Origin: Halisarca cf. caerulea
Taxonomy: Eukaryota; Porifera; Demospongiae; Chondrillida; Halisarcidae
Assembly: GCA_963170055.1 (NCBI GenBank)
Contig: CAUJGJ010000242.1
Location: 1,615,001-1,645,000 of the forward strand
Length of the DNA stretch: 30,000 bases
Reading direction: 5' to 3'
Made by a program: the position numbers and the translations under genes. Below the pieces are notes generated by a model. It was not told the origin of the DNA. It did no database searches and saw only the letters and a program-made list of their open reading frames with translations. Below are positions 1-29,264 of this stretch, piece after piece. Within the stretch, counting starts at the first letter, position 1. Every line of letters begins with the position of its first letter.

Positions 1-168
1 GTACAGTCACAGTACTAGTTGTTTATATTATTGTATGTCCGCACATACATGCATTATTATACATGTACGCATCCACCTATCCCAGCATGGCACAGACATG
101 CCCACAATATGTTTATAATATATGTGGACACATGTAGCACAGACCTAAACTCCTCTGCAATAACACAT

Positions 169-203
169 GCACACACACACACTCACACATGTACACACAC
201 ACA

Positions 204-250
<47 letters not shown>
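169..250. repeat. CA microsatellite
   Basis: A (CA)n tract with a few interruptions that ends exactly at the D2 exon boundary at 251. On the gene strand the GT repeat supplies the donor GT. Confidence 0.95.
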
Positions 251-17500
<17,250 letters not shown>

Positions 17501-17706
17501 ATATTTTTGGTACTCCAGGATTGCTCCGACTTAGAACTATTACTTGTCTCCAAGACTTCACAATCAAGTACCACATCTAACTTCCCTGCACTATTTGGTG
17601 GTTACACTGTCTGTCCTTCAATAGGGTACGTTGTGACTCTCAGCAGCTTCAAGTTGTCTCTAACTGGGTTGTTACACTTATCCATCACTAAGTCTTAGAA
17701 GCGTGT

Positions 17707-18045
17707 CTATATACCCTCAACTAGAGTGAGCAGCCATACAGATTGTGGAGATATCACTGATTGTCAGGTTCGTTATTACTAGATAGCATTAGATAACATA
17801 GTATTACGGCTTTGACCAGCATAAACAATTATTGATTGTGTCAATATAGAGAGTTGCTTCTGGGAAGGTATTCTGTGATAATAATTTATTAATGGTGCAT
17901 TTTTGACACAATCAATAATTGTTTATGTTGGTCGAAGCCATAATACTATTATTATCTAATGCTATCTAGTAATAACGAACCTAACTGACAATAAGTGATA
18001 TCTCCACAATCTGTATGGCTGCTCACTCTAGTTGAGGGTATATAG
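17707..18045. promoter_or_regulatory. Likely bidirectional promoter with mirrored TATA elements
   Basis: TATATAG occurs at 18039-18045 on the plus strand and its mirror CTATATA at 17707-17713, each about 210 bases upstream of the ATG of its own gene. Both sit in the conserved context GAGGGTATATAG. The stretch between them contains the palindrome loop and would serve both genes. Transcription starts would be expected about 30 bases downstream of each TATA, giving 5' leaders near 180 bases. This rests on position and mirror conservation only. Confidence 0.5.
17845..17902. other. Palindrome loop
   Basis: These 58 bases separate the arms. On each side the sequence ATTGATTGTGTCAA and its complement face each other, so single strands could fold into a hairpin with an uninterrupted stem of roughly 28 bases next to the loop. 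No gene or known motif is visible in the loop. Confidence 0.8.
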
Positions 18046-18257
18046 GCACTGTGACACTTCTAAGACTTAGTGGTGGATAAGTGTAACAACCCAGTTAGAG
18101 ACAACTTGAAGCTGCTGAGAGTCACAACGTACCCTATTGAAGGACAGACAGTGTAACCACCAAATAGTGCAGGGAAGTTAGATGTGGTACTTGATTGTGA
18201 AGTCTTGGAGACAAGTAATAGTTCTAAGTCGGAGCAATCCTGGAGTACCAAAAATAT

Positions 18258-18315
18258 ATGCAAAGACCTAAAATGCATAATGTCATAAAAAGGCTGTGGA
18301 TTCTGATTTCACTTG
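18258..18315 (+). CDS. Exon 1 of the tail receptor: signal peptide
   Basis: The ATG at 18258 starts MQRPKMHNVIKRLWILISL, then a GTAAGT donor in phase 1. Splicing to the Ig exon at 19949 continues VFVQHVSSDV. Charged start and hydrophobic core fit a signal peptide. It is the inverted counterpart of the R-PTP first exon, and the substitutions between them keep the frame. Confidence 0.72.
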
Positions 18316-21300
18316 GTAAGTAAAGAGCATGTATACAACCATTAATTACTTTGGCAGCCTAACAATATGTATATACAAATAGTTTCCATAATATTAATAT
18401 CTCAGGGTCAATTGAACAATTTTTGTGTATACATTCATTAATCAGGAAAAAAAAATTCTTTCCTGCTAAAATATTCTGGATATAGTGAAAGTTACGTATA
18501 ATATAGGCTGTATGCATGCAAATACATAACACAGATGTGATGATGCTATATCCGTGAATATTAAACATGCGAATGACTACTTATAAAATCCAACATATAC
18601 ACAAACGTACAGTATCATCCCACACCTTGTACCTTTTAGGGTATACACATGGTAGTTGTCCATTTGTCACTGACAGCATAAGCAAACTAATGAGAAGGAC
18701 AATGAAAAATGGTGATCTCATCAGTCATGACAGGTACAGGGAGCATTTCAATGCCCCTAGGGGAGTGAAGAAACATACTCCCACATGTCGTGTATACAAT
18801 ACCTGCACTTGAATTTTAGTGACTATTATTAGAACTTTACAAGGTTTCATATTCGATCGGTCATCTGTATAGGGCCCATGTCACAGGAGAAATATCCCAA
18901 AATTTGATGGAGCATCTATCATCAGTATACAACTGTGGTCACAGTAAAACTAATACAAATTATCGGCAAACTGGTCGAAATCACACTCTCAAAATTTGGT
19001 ATATTCTTTTAATTTGCTACTTCTTGACAGTAATGGGACAGTAAAATGGATAATGACATCAAAAGTGACCTATGTCTACTGATGAGTATCAAGAATGATG
19101 CATATATAACCCTAAATATAATGTGTGGTTATTTATGACAATTTTATTATTTTATATTATTATTATATTTCCATGGGAATTCTACATTGGGAAGCAGTAT
19201 ATCTTTGACTTACTATTATCTGTATATAGTAGGGGAATGAATTTTTTTCATGACATGTGCCACATGCAGTAACAACAATCATGATGTTCCTTGAAAGCAT
19301 AATAACATTATAATCATTCTATACTTACAATTATAGAACTTCTTATATCCAGGTGGCTTGGGATCAGAGGATGCCCACAAATATAACAATAGCCAATACC
19401 TATGAAAGTGTCCATATTCCACCAATATAATGACATATACTGTATGTATCATAGTATACCCCATTGTTTACCATTACACTATAATGGGCTATGCACAGTT
19501 ACAAAATAAGAGAGGAGTTAATTTCGGTTTTAAACTCCGTACTGTTCTTCTACTAACCGATTCTGAATCAATGCATGTGCATACATCAACTTTTCCAGTG
19601 TGACCATAAATGCAGTTCCAATTGAGCAATGAGCTTCCTGTATGTTATCAAAACACTGCCCTGTTGATTTAGGTGCCTGGTACTACATGGGTGCCGGTTA
19701 TGTGAGCGCCTACTGCATGTATTTCACACAATGTCACGCTTAATAACACATACACATACAATGAAAATTGTATCATACAGGAATTTCATTGTGAATGTGA
19801 TATAATGAATGTGGTTGAATGTGCTTCCATTATTAATTGACACAAGTTAGCAACATTTTGCAACAACAATGTCATATAAAATTTAAATGTTTTCATAGTG
19901 CATGGATGATAATTATTTAGCTTGTTCCATTGTCTATACCTGTACCAGTGTTTGTACAACATGTTTCCTCTGATGTGCAACGGAGAGTATATATCAATGG
20001 TGACTCAGGGCAAAATGTCATCCTGACGGATGGTGAAACAGTCACACTAAATCCATCACAAACATATGACATTCTCTGTTCTGATACTCGCTATGCAAAG
20101 CACTGGTACAGAGTAAGTGGTCAGACTGAGAGTTCAATCACCAGATTGAGCAAAAAGACAACTTCACCAGACGTTTATGCAATAAATACTGAAGGTTATG
20201 CACTGACATTGCAGTTCAGACCATTCCAGTCAACTCACGCTGGAGAATATGAGTGCAGATTCACTAGGAGTGGTGAAAGTACCCTAACACCTCAATCAGT
20301 ATTTCTCAGTAAGTGACAACTACTGTAACTGTATTACTTTGCATTTATATATAATATTATATTATTATGTTTACTTTTGACCATGTACATTGTGTAGTCC
20401 TCATGGTATGTCTATAGCTAAGAATAAGCATGTTCTTGTAAACATTGCAATTGCATATAATCAATGTGCAAAACGCGAACTTTCAAAGGTACACCTACTT
20501 GCATACAGATACAAACTTAGTCACTTCCAATATTGAAGTAGACTTTTCCCTGCATGACTAGTGATAATAGAAATACTTATTCTCTTAGCTCCAGCTCCCA
20601 CACCACCACCACCCTCCAAGGTCCAACGTGTCATCACTATTGCTAGAACTGTACAAGGTTCATCTCCAGCTTTAAGTGTGTCATGGAGTGCAGTCAGTGG
20701 AAGTGGTATCACCTACACTGTATGTTACAGTACAACTAGTGGAACACAGTCTGATCCTCCATCTAATGCTGACTGTGCTACTAATGAAATCACTGGTACA
20801 TCTACCACACTGGGTCCACTTAGTAGAGGAACAACCTACTACATCTGGGTGGCAGCTGTGTCATCAGGTGGACGAGGACCATACAGTGACAGGAGACACA
20901 GCATTACTTACAATGGTATGGGGTTCATGCACAGCACATATTATAATACTGTATTATTATTATTATAATAATGATAATTGTAAATCTAATTTAAATTATT
21001 ATTATTATAACAGCAAACAACAAATTAACATATAACTTAACATATAACAGATTCTGAAATAATTACAAGCGCAAATGAAAGATATTAATCACAAGCACAA
21101 ACAAAAATTACAAATCACAGGCTCAAAACAGGTTAACATTATACTAAAGAACAAATAAACAAGGCTGAACAAAAACACACAAAAGTTATACTAATCACAA
21201 ACACAAAGATCACATGCATTACAGGATCCAAGAACAATTACTGTAGCGTTTCCACGCTGTATGGCGACAGCAAGTCTCTAAACCAAAAATGCCCTGGACA

Positions 21301-24300
21301 GGGGTCTAAAGTTGCGGTAATGAGCTGTTGGCCGAGGTCAGATGACCCTTATAGATATAATGAACTCCCTGATATCATAAGCATATAGACTGACCTAAGA
21401 GTGTACATGCATGAATTCACTCTATTATTTGTAAACGAAACCTGATGTAGTATATAGTGAGCACCCGCATATAGGGAACCTTTCAAGTACTCCGTATATG
21501 TTCTGCGAGGCTTTGTGTGCTGTTTGCAATATCATAATTGCTGGTTAGGATATGGTCTGAAATAATAATACATATAATGCTCCCTGCCACACTACTATTC
21601 GCTTTACTATATTATATTATTATACTCATTGCCTTTCTATAGTACCGGGACCAGTAACCTCTCTCCAAGTAAGACCGTCCCGTACCATATTTGGACTGAT
21701 CATAACATGGGGACCACCTTCTAGTAGCAACTATCCAACTCCTGTTACCTATCAACTCAGATATCGTGAGAGACCATCTAGTGGATCACCTGGTGGTTGG
21801 AGTAGAACTGTACAGAGGACTGCTACACAGAGACAGTACACTACACCTGTACTCAAACCTGGTACTAGGTACGAAGTGGAGGTTTGGGCTGATTCGTCAA
21901 TAGGACGAGGTTCATCATTTACAAGATCTGTAAACACTTATCAATGTAAGTAGACACTGACAACTGTAATTGGCACAATTATGGAGTTACATAACCTTGT
22001 GCAATCTGCTGAGACTGGAACAAAGGGCTATATACAACACTGCATTTTTCTCCCACTGCAGTGCCTACATCAGTGAATTCTCTGAGTGCATCGCCATATC
22101 GCTATAGATTCTCAATCACTATAACATGGGGACCACCTTCCGGTAGCAACTATCCAACTCCTGTTACCTATCAACTCAGATATCGCGAGAGACCATCTAG
22201 TGGATCACTTGGTGATTGGAGTAAAACTGTACAGAGGACTGCTACACAGAGACAGTACACTACACCTGTACTCAAACCAGGTACTATGTATGAAGTGGAG
22301 GTTTGGACTGTTGCTACCATTGGAAGAGGGCCAAGTGTCACAAGAACAGCAACTACATACCAATGTACTGAGTAGATTGACTAATTCCATCAGCTGACCT
22401 GCTAAACATTCACCACTATAAACTGTTCCTTTCTTTTCAATTAATATAGTGCCTGGAAATGTAACCTCTATCGACGTGAGACCCTCCACTACCACATTTG
22501 GACTGATCATAACATGGGGACCACCTTCTGGTAGCAACTATCCAACTCCTGCAACCTATCAACTCAGATACCGTGACAGACCATCTAGTGGATCACCTGG
22601 TGGTTGGAGTACTGTACAGAGGACTGCTACACAGAGACAGTACACTACACCTGTACTGAGACCAGGTACTAGGTATGAAGTGGAGGTTTGGGCTGTTTCT
22701 AACATTGGAAGAGGGCAAAGTATATTTAGTACAGGAAACACTCGTCAATGTATGTCGTTAAAACTCTTAGTGTTTGCCATATTTACTTTTATATTAAGAT
22801 TACTAACTTTTACAAACACATATTTAGTACCGGGACCAGTAACCTCTCTCGGCGTGAGACCATCCACTACCATACCTGGATTGATCATAACATGGGGACC
22901 ACCTTCTGGTAGCAACTATCCAACTCCTGTTACCTATCGACTCAGATATCGTGAGAGACCATCTAGTGGATCACCTGGTGGTTGGAGTAGTACTGTACAG
23001 AGGACTGCTACACAGAGACAGTACACTACACCTGCACTCAAACCAGGTACTAGGTATGAAGTGGTGGTTTGGACTGTCGTTAGTGGCAGATCAGGTCCTT
23101 TAAGTACAATGTTTGGTATCACAGGTAGGTTTGGGTATTTGTTTACTGAATTGCTTCATCGAAAATTATTGTGTTATGAAAGTGTGTTTTCATTCTTTTG
23201 TATAGGATCTGGATCTGTGCAAGCAATCAATGTGAGATTACACGGTACACAAACTGCTCTGGTGGTGACATGGAGGCCTCCATCAGTTATCACAAATCCC
23301 ACTGGATACAGACTAAGGTACCACAAGACATTATCTAGTACCTGGAGCAGTACAAGGACAATTGGTTCACAGCAGACACAGTACACAATCACTGGTCTGG
23401 AGGAAGGTACTACCTATGAAGTGGAGGTTTGGGCTACTTTCCGTAGTGGTGAAGGTAGCAGGAGAAGATTCACTGCTAGAACTACAAGTGAGATTATATG
23501 CTGTTTTACTAAATAACTTAATATTATGCATAATATTATAATGCGTAGTTCCTGTAGACCACGCCAGGATAGAAATTACAGCTGTCACTACTCACTCCAT
23601 TACACTGGTCCCAAGCTCTCCTTCTGGAACTGTGTATTATAAAGAAGTTGGCTCAAGTGCTCAACCAAGACGTGTTCCCTATTCTAGTACAGTAACAATA
23701 ACACAATTACAACCCAACACTGAGTACAATATCACATATGTGACTGGCAATGGATTGGGAGTAAACAGAACAGAAGTGAGACAGTTCACTTTGCCAACTG
23801 GTGATTAATATGAATATATACACCAGTGTGCGTATGTGTGTGTGTGTGATGTGGGGGGGGGATGCACCCATGTACTCTTGTACATGCATATTGTGAGGGT
23901 GTAAATTTGCTTATGACATACGTATGTGTACATGCATTCGTTGGAAAAGTTGTTACCTTGTAAAAATAATGTAGATTATTAATGATAATGATAGTTGTAA
24001 TTATAATAATTAAATTAAGTAATATCAACTTAGTTTAGTAGTATACGGCTAGTAAATGAGGAGGGGTGCCTTCTTAAGGGCGATCTGTGGTCTTGCATAC
24101 TGGATGGGCTTCCCAGCTCAACAAGGTATACATCATATGATTCAGTAAACAGAGCTGAAGGTTGCTGGTTATTTAAATTCCAGTGGAAGTCCACTTTACC
24201 TCATGGCTGTTTATCCCCCCAGTAGACTAACTAGGCTGGGCTAGGTTTGGTTGTCCTAGACAATATTTAACATGTAAACATGTACAAACACTATGTTACA

Positions 24301-24552
24301 CTACTTTGATGTTCATCACTCAAACTAGTTCACAACACATAACGTACAATATTGTTTGGCAGTCATTAAATCTTTGCATACATTCAATCTCCTCAAATCA
24401 TCAACTAGCTCTTTTGCATAATCAACCGTTGGTGCTGATTGCTCATCCAGTGACATGTGTCTTCTAGTTCATCAACACTGCATTCCCGATAATCACTCTC
24501 TTCTTGTTCCACGCCTCACCATCTGCCTGTTTCAACCTCAAAGTGATATATA

Positions 24553-24588
<36 letters not shown>

Positions 24589-27466
24589 TGTATGTATGTA
24601 TGTATGTATGTATGTATGTATGTATGTATGTATGTATGTATGTATGTATGTATGTATGTATGTATGTATGTATGTATGTATGTATGTATGTATGTATGTA
24701 TGTATGTATGTATGTATGTATGTATGTATGTATGTATGTATGTATGTATGCATGCATGCATGCATGCATGTAAGTATGTATGTATGTATGTATGTATGTA
24801 TGTATGTATGTATGTATGTATGTATGTATGTATGTATGTATGTATGTATGTATGTATGTACATACGTACGTACACACACACGTAAATATATATATAAATA
24901 TATATTGTAAGTGTGTATACTTAATTTTTTCAGCTATTTCCCAACTGAGGCTGTCAGTGATTTCATCCAAGTCAATAAGTGTAGAATGGAAGGATCCGGA
25001 GCATAGCAACTCTCTGATGTATCATGTTAACTATAGTTTTCCAATGAGCAAACCTAACACACGCATATCCTCCATATCCACTACTTTGATCCTAACTAGT
25101 CTTCATCCATATGAAGAGTACACCATATCAGTACAAGCTGGTAACAGAGCAGGACTGAGTGTACCTGTGACTGGTACTGCTAGGACATTCAGCGATAGTG
25201 AGTACATAAATTCCAGTTAACCTCCTTTCTTGATGCGAATGAAAATCTCAATGTATAATTCTTGTAAGTCTCATCACTTCCTAGTTCCCGATGGGCCACC
25301 TCATCATATAGGAAGTGGGAAGAAGGGATCTACTTGGATCCACGTGGCTTGGAACACACCCTTAGCTCATGATAGAAATGGGATTATACTCAGTTATATA
25401 GTTGAGGTAATCCCAAGGATCGGACAAATCACCATTCGTCCACCAAACCCCACCTTCAGCACTCCAGAACTCATCACCCACAACATCACAGGACTGAGTC
25501 CAGGTACAGAGTATACAGTGAGAGTGGCTGCCTCCACTGTGAATGGTACAGGACCATTTAGTACAGGATCCCAAGTCAGCACTTCTGATGACCGTGAGTG
25601 CATGTACACATTACCCATACTTTATAAGGAATAGTAGTTTCGGTGATAATTATAAATATGATTCACATGTATTTGTGCATGTATGCAATTCCTTTCTCTA
25701 TAAAAATGGTCAAATTCAAAACTTTAAAATAATCATTTAATGCTATAGCTATAAGATGTAATAGCAATCATCAGTCATGGTACATCTTTGCATATAACAT
25801 TTGTGTCACAGTTCCTGGATCAGTTGAAAGCCTAATGTCAGTGCCAATGTCAAATGGAAGTGTCAGAATCACTTGGCAAAGACCAGCCAGCTCCAATGGT
25901 AGAATTCTGAGCTATGGCGTTACCTATGGTCCTATTGGTGGGACTGAAACAGCATTGAGTGCATCTACTGAATCAATTACACTTAATGGACTTCGTGAGT
26001 TATCATACAGTGCAAACATGGTAGCTCGAATATATCTTTTTTCAAATCTCCAAATTTATATACTACCGTGCATGCATACATCCATCCTTGTAGAGAGTGA
26101 GGTTCCATACAGAGTAGCTGTCAGAGCTCGTACAAGTAAAGGTTCGGGAAAAAGAGCTGCATTAGTTGTGTTTTCAAGAGAAGGAGGTATATATTGCACA
26201 ATAATTATTCGATACACAATATAAAATACAGTGTACAAGGTACAGCGTACAAATTCCTGCATCCCACATTATATTCATTAGCTGTGGGATTTTGGAATCT
26301 GCACACTGTATCCATGCAGCCCAACCCACCTCTGTCTAGATCTCTGCAGTTTAGCCCAATGTGTGCCTAACCCTATGCCTATCTCCGCTTGTATGACTAT
26401 ACAGCACCATGCCAATCTATCCTATTTGCAGGTCTAGTGATCGTCATTCCCGTCTATAGCCCTTTGTATGCCTAGTCCTAGCTCTATATGTCTATCACTA
26501 TGCCTGTCCAGCCCTTCATGTGAAACAAACTACTACCTTGTTCCAATGAATTTAACAAATTACAATTTTTCATCCCTACATCTATTATCTATTTTAAATG
26601 ATTTTTGTATGGTTTGTATATTATTACTGCTATGTATGTTTCTATTAAAAAAACATTATATGCAGTACCCACTAAACCTGTTGGGAATGTGAAAGCCACC
26701 AGGAATCCTGATGGTTCAGTCCTTATATCTTGGCAACCGTTGTCTCTCACGGAAGCTAAAGGATTTCCTTTGTACATTATCTCCTACAAATCAGTTGATG
26801 GCAGCTCTAGAGGAAGTGTTAACACTACAAGTTCAAGTGTTGTCATTTCTGGTCTAAACTACGAAGCTGATTACATTATCTCAATCCAAGTTACAACTGA
26901 GAATGGAAAGAATATGGGACACACAGAAAATAGTAAGGGTGTAATATGCATATTAACACATAATTAATTAGGTCTGCTGTAATCCCATTATATATTTGCT
27001 TCTACATTCTCTGTCTCATTCTTGATCATTATGTAGCCTTGTTGAGTGCTCCTTCAAATGACAACACTGCTGCAATTGTAGGAGTGCTATTCGGAGGAGC
27101 AGCTATTGGTGTGGTGGCTGTGTTGCTAGTGCAAGGAATAGTGTGTGGAGTCTGCAAACTGAGGAAGTAGAAGAAGGAACCAACATCAACTGAGACAGAC
27201 CCTACAGCTGAAAACAAGTCAGCCACACACTATTAGTGCATGTTGCACATTCAAAAATTATTTAATTTCTACAATGTACACCACTGATCTAAATCTTCAA
27301 GTCATTGATATAACCCTATACCCTACACATGTCTTTAGAGGAGATGTGAGCACTTTTTTCATTCTGGCTTAGGGTGGATGCCATTTATGAAAAGGTTGAT
27401 GAAGCACGCTATGCTGGTGTTACCATGACGACGAGTCCAGCTTATGAAGGAGTGACAATTAAATGA
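18258..27466 (+). CDS. Paralogous Ig + 11 FN3 receptor with short tyrosine-motif tail, no phosphatase
   Basis: This is a membrane receptor, mirror partner of the R-PTP. Sixteen exons join in frame: signal peptide 18258-18315, Ig 19949-20308, FN3-1 to FN3-11 between 20589 and 26932, membrane exon 27037-27166 and tail exon 27373-27466, 3813 nt including the stop (1270 residues). Exon order, phases and the split of FN3-10 match the R-PTP exactly up to the membrane. No PTP sequence follows within the next 2.5 kb. The tail has three YxxV sites. Two points are uncertain: a weak donor after FN3-7, and a TAG just after the membrane segment that is avoided only by using an early donor. The gene may be an active receptor or one decaying at its 3' end. 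Confidence 0.8.
18316..19948 (+). other. Intron 1 of the tail receptor
   Basis: It runs from a GTAAGT donor to the CAG before the Ig exon. It is the mirror of the R-PTP intron 1 without the inserted element. No further gene is seen. Confidence 0.65.
19949..20308 (+). CDS. Ig-like domain exon of the tail receptor
   Basis: It is identical in protein to the R-PTP Ig exon, with cysteines in DILCSD and GEYECRF and the tryptophan in HWYRV. Its acceptor is preceded by the pyrimidine-containing TTGTCTATACCTGTACCAG. Because the two receptors carry the same outermost domain, they should bind the same ligand if binding is through this domain. Confidence 0.87.
20589..23800 (+). CDS. FN3-1 to FN3-7 exons of the tail receptor
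   Basis: Exons are 20589-20915, 21643-21945, 22062-22364, 22450-22749, 22828-23124, 23206-23487 and 23558-23800. FN3-1 to FN3-5 match the R-PTP exactly in protein, including the four near-identical modules. FN3-6 matches until its last residues. FN3-7 differs at several positions (for example ARIEITAV instead of TKIQITSV). The donor after FN3-7 reads G|GTGATT where the R-PTP has G|GTGAGT. If that intron is retained, translation stops after two codons (GAT TAA), giving a soluble receptor. Confidence 0.86.
23801..24933 (+). other. Intron between FN3-7 and FN3-8 of the tail receptor
   Basis: Besides the tetranucleotide repeat described separately, 24040-24260 has higher GC and an unrelated look (for example GGATGGGCTTCCCAGCTCAA), possibly an interspersed element. 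The rest is AT-rich. A short G run (nine G) lies near 23853. The equivalent intron of the R-PTP (9685-10199) is filled with CA repeats instead. Confidence 0.55.
24560..24862. repeat. TATG tetranucleotide repeat with central CATG block
   Basis: About 300 bases of (TATG)n interrupted once by a CATG run (about 24749-24769) and TAAG. It sits 70 bases before the FN3-8 exon of the tail receptor. The open frames in it are repeat artefacts. Confidence 0.95.
24934..26932 (+). CDS. FN3-8 to FN3-11 exons of the tail receptor
   Basis: Exons are 24934-25197 (SISVEWKDP, EEYTISVQAGNRAG), 25285-25593 (TWIHVAWNTP, VRVAASTVNGTG), 25812-25994 plus 26094-26186 (SVRITWQRP; YRVAVRARTSKGSG) and 26666-26932 (SVLISWQPLSLTEAKG, IISIQVTTENG). 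All are phase 1 with good GTGAGT-like donors. They align one to one with the R-PTP exons but similarity falls from FN3-8 to FN3-11. So the two genes are old paralogues whose distal parts were homogenised later. Confidence 0.87.
26187..26665 (+). other. Intron between FN3-10 and FN3-11 of the tail receptor
   Basis: This pyrimidine-rich intron has loosely repeated CCTATGCCTAT, TATGCCTAGTCC and TGCCTGTCCAGCC phrases between about 26340 and 26515. No exon is seen. The acceptor TATATGCAG is good. Confidence 0.55.
27037..27166 (+). CDS. Transmembrane exon of the tail receptor
   Basis: After TLLSAPSNDNT comes a hydrophobic run AAIVGVLFGGAAIGVVAVLL, then VQGIVCGVCKLRK, a type I anchor with a basic stop-transfer end. 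Reading on, AAG is followed directly by TAG at 27168-27170. A GT lies inside this codon pair (AA|GTAGAA), and using it as a donor joins in frame to the tail exon. A second AA|GT donor of the same phase exists at 27217/27218, after 16 further codons (KKEPTSTETDPTAEN, then the split codon), but reaching it requires passing the TAG. Confidence 0.7.
27373..27466 (+). CDS. Last coding exon of the tail receptor: three YxxV motifs
   Basis: After a pyrimidine-rich acceptor (TTTTTTCATTCTGGCTTAG) this exon encodes about 30 residues: KVDAIYEKVDEARY, then AGVTMTTSPAYEGVTIK and TGA. The motifs YEKV, YAGV and YEGV are spaced by 4 and 7 residues. YxxV is an SH2-domain ligand type. The second and third resemble an ITAM spacing, but with valine instead of leucine or isoleucine. 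None fits the strict ITIM because position -2 is alanine or proline. If this exon is not used, the receptor ends after LRK with almost no cytoplasmic part. Confidence 0.6.
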
Positions 27467-29264
27467 GTAATCAACTTTCTTTTCTTCTCTATACATTATC
27501 TGCATCATGCACTAATAATGATTTTTGATTACAATAATTGTAATTTTTTTCTACATTATTCACAAAGTTGCAAGCACTAGCTACATGCTGTGTTTCTCAT
27601 TGGGTCTTTAAAATAATTATTATTAAATTCTGCTTTTTCTTAGGCTGGTTATATAACATGTATGTAACAGGAAATTATTGTAAGTGATTTTAAAATTGAG
27701 ACGCCAATCATATGACCAGTAGTTTGTCAGTCACAACTAGGTTATGATGGATTATTGATATTACATGGCTTAAAGAGACAACTCCAAACATTGCAGTAAA
27801 TATTAAATGTTGTACAGTACATGTTTCATGGAAATGCAGCTATACGTTTGCATATCTCACATAGCAAGAAACCAACGTTTGATTGTGTAGTTAGACCTAG
27901 CTCACATTCAAGTAAATTTATTAGTGCTTAGAGGTTATAATTGAGTCCTTATATAATTTGAATAAATCTGTCAAACAATTGACAAGCAAAACAACTAGAC
28001 AAGTAATAATTGTGGTCTGCGCAAAATATTTACACCAGACTGTAAGTATAATGCGCATATAAACTGTTGTACATATACATGGGGATGTGCAGTTGTAGTT
28101 TTGCACCTAGAACTACAACTGTATTTTATCCATAGGCACATGAACAACTACTTTTACAATAAACGTCCAAACTATAGATAGGTAGTAGCAGTGTGAATTT
28201 CATATTAGGTCTCAACATAACATAACATAACATGCATAAAGCAACATAACTTAGTGACAGTATGAAATAGTGAGGAGCTCCGCAACAGAACATTTCTTGG
28301 AACTGCATGCGTGTGAATAAGCTGCATAGTAGCTTATAAATAAATCTCAAAAGTTAGATAACATTCCGTGACCTATGCCTATTGCCTTCACCTGTATCTT
28401 CTACAATGTGGGCTCTGGCAATTTGTTTTATATCCGAGCAGTTAGCGAGATATATTGTTCCCATTGCTAATGGTTGGAAGAGGGAGATACCAATGAATTT
28501 CATTAGTTGATATGAGACAATATTAGGACGAAAGTAATTCCTTAGTGCAATTGAGCCTTATAAAAGGGTTATTCATATTACAAAGCCTCATCCATACATA
28601 GAAGTGGGCAAAGGTGTACCATGCATGTGATGAAGGGAAGATTATCCATACTTACCGGCTGTGTGCTGTAGGAGACGTGGCTAAAGTCAGAGTTGTTTTG
28701 GTCCCTGAGTGCCCAATCGTAACCAAACTAGAGAGTTCTGCAACCCTATACTTCAGTCTACAATGGTATAGAAAAAATATGTAGAGCAATTTTCAATTTT
28801 GTAGAGGAATTTTCAAGTTCCTCTAACAAAGGGCAGGATTGGCTTGACTAATGAAAATTGCTGTTTATGAATAATTGTAAATCAGCCGCAGTATCATTAA
28901 TTTGCAATTCCAAAGGTTGATATAAACTGCCAAAGCGCACTCCAAATAGAACACTGGCCTGTTTGTAGTCTAATGACATTTTGGATCTGGTTTAGAAGGC
29001 GGGCTCGCCTGCTATGTTATGATGTGTGCATCACATGTCACATCAGGCATGCATGAATGTGAGCTGTATACAACATAAGTAAATGTTTTCGGATGAACTG
29101 ACTCTGATGGTACAAAGGAAATGTATGCATTGAAAAATGTTAGACACAACACAATTTTAAGATTCAGGCCCTTTCCCACCCTAACTCAAGCAACTAAGTA
29201 TGATTAAAACCATTACTTCTTAATGTCAATAGAACATTTGCCCAGCCAGTATTTCTAGTCCTAG
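27467..29264. other. 3' untranslated and intergenic sequence
   Basis: AT-rich sequence without a convincing gene. Short simple repeats (CATAACATAACATAACATG near 28210) occur. Two minus-strand stretches (28396-28557 and 28655-28760) end at donor-like GT sites, but their frames do not join. Confidence 0.5.
27961..27966 (+). terminator. Candidate polyadenylation signal of the tail receptor
   Basis: AATAAA about 495 bases after the stop at 27466, in gene direction. Position and motif fit; in AT-rich DNA this can occur by chance. Confidence 0.35.

Noticed and set aside
18567..18812. 81-codon frame MRMTTYKIQHIHKRTV in intron 1 of both genes
   Set aside because: The arms are identical here, so conservation means nothing; it has no recognisable domain and no splice connection. 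It could be a transposon remnant.
28396..28760. Two minus-strand exon-like stretches ending at GTGAAG and GTAAGT
   Set aside because: The open frames are short and the phases do not join; no family resemblance that I trust.
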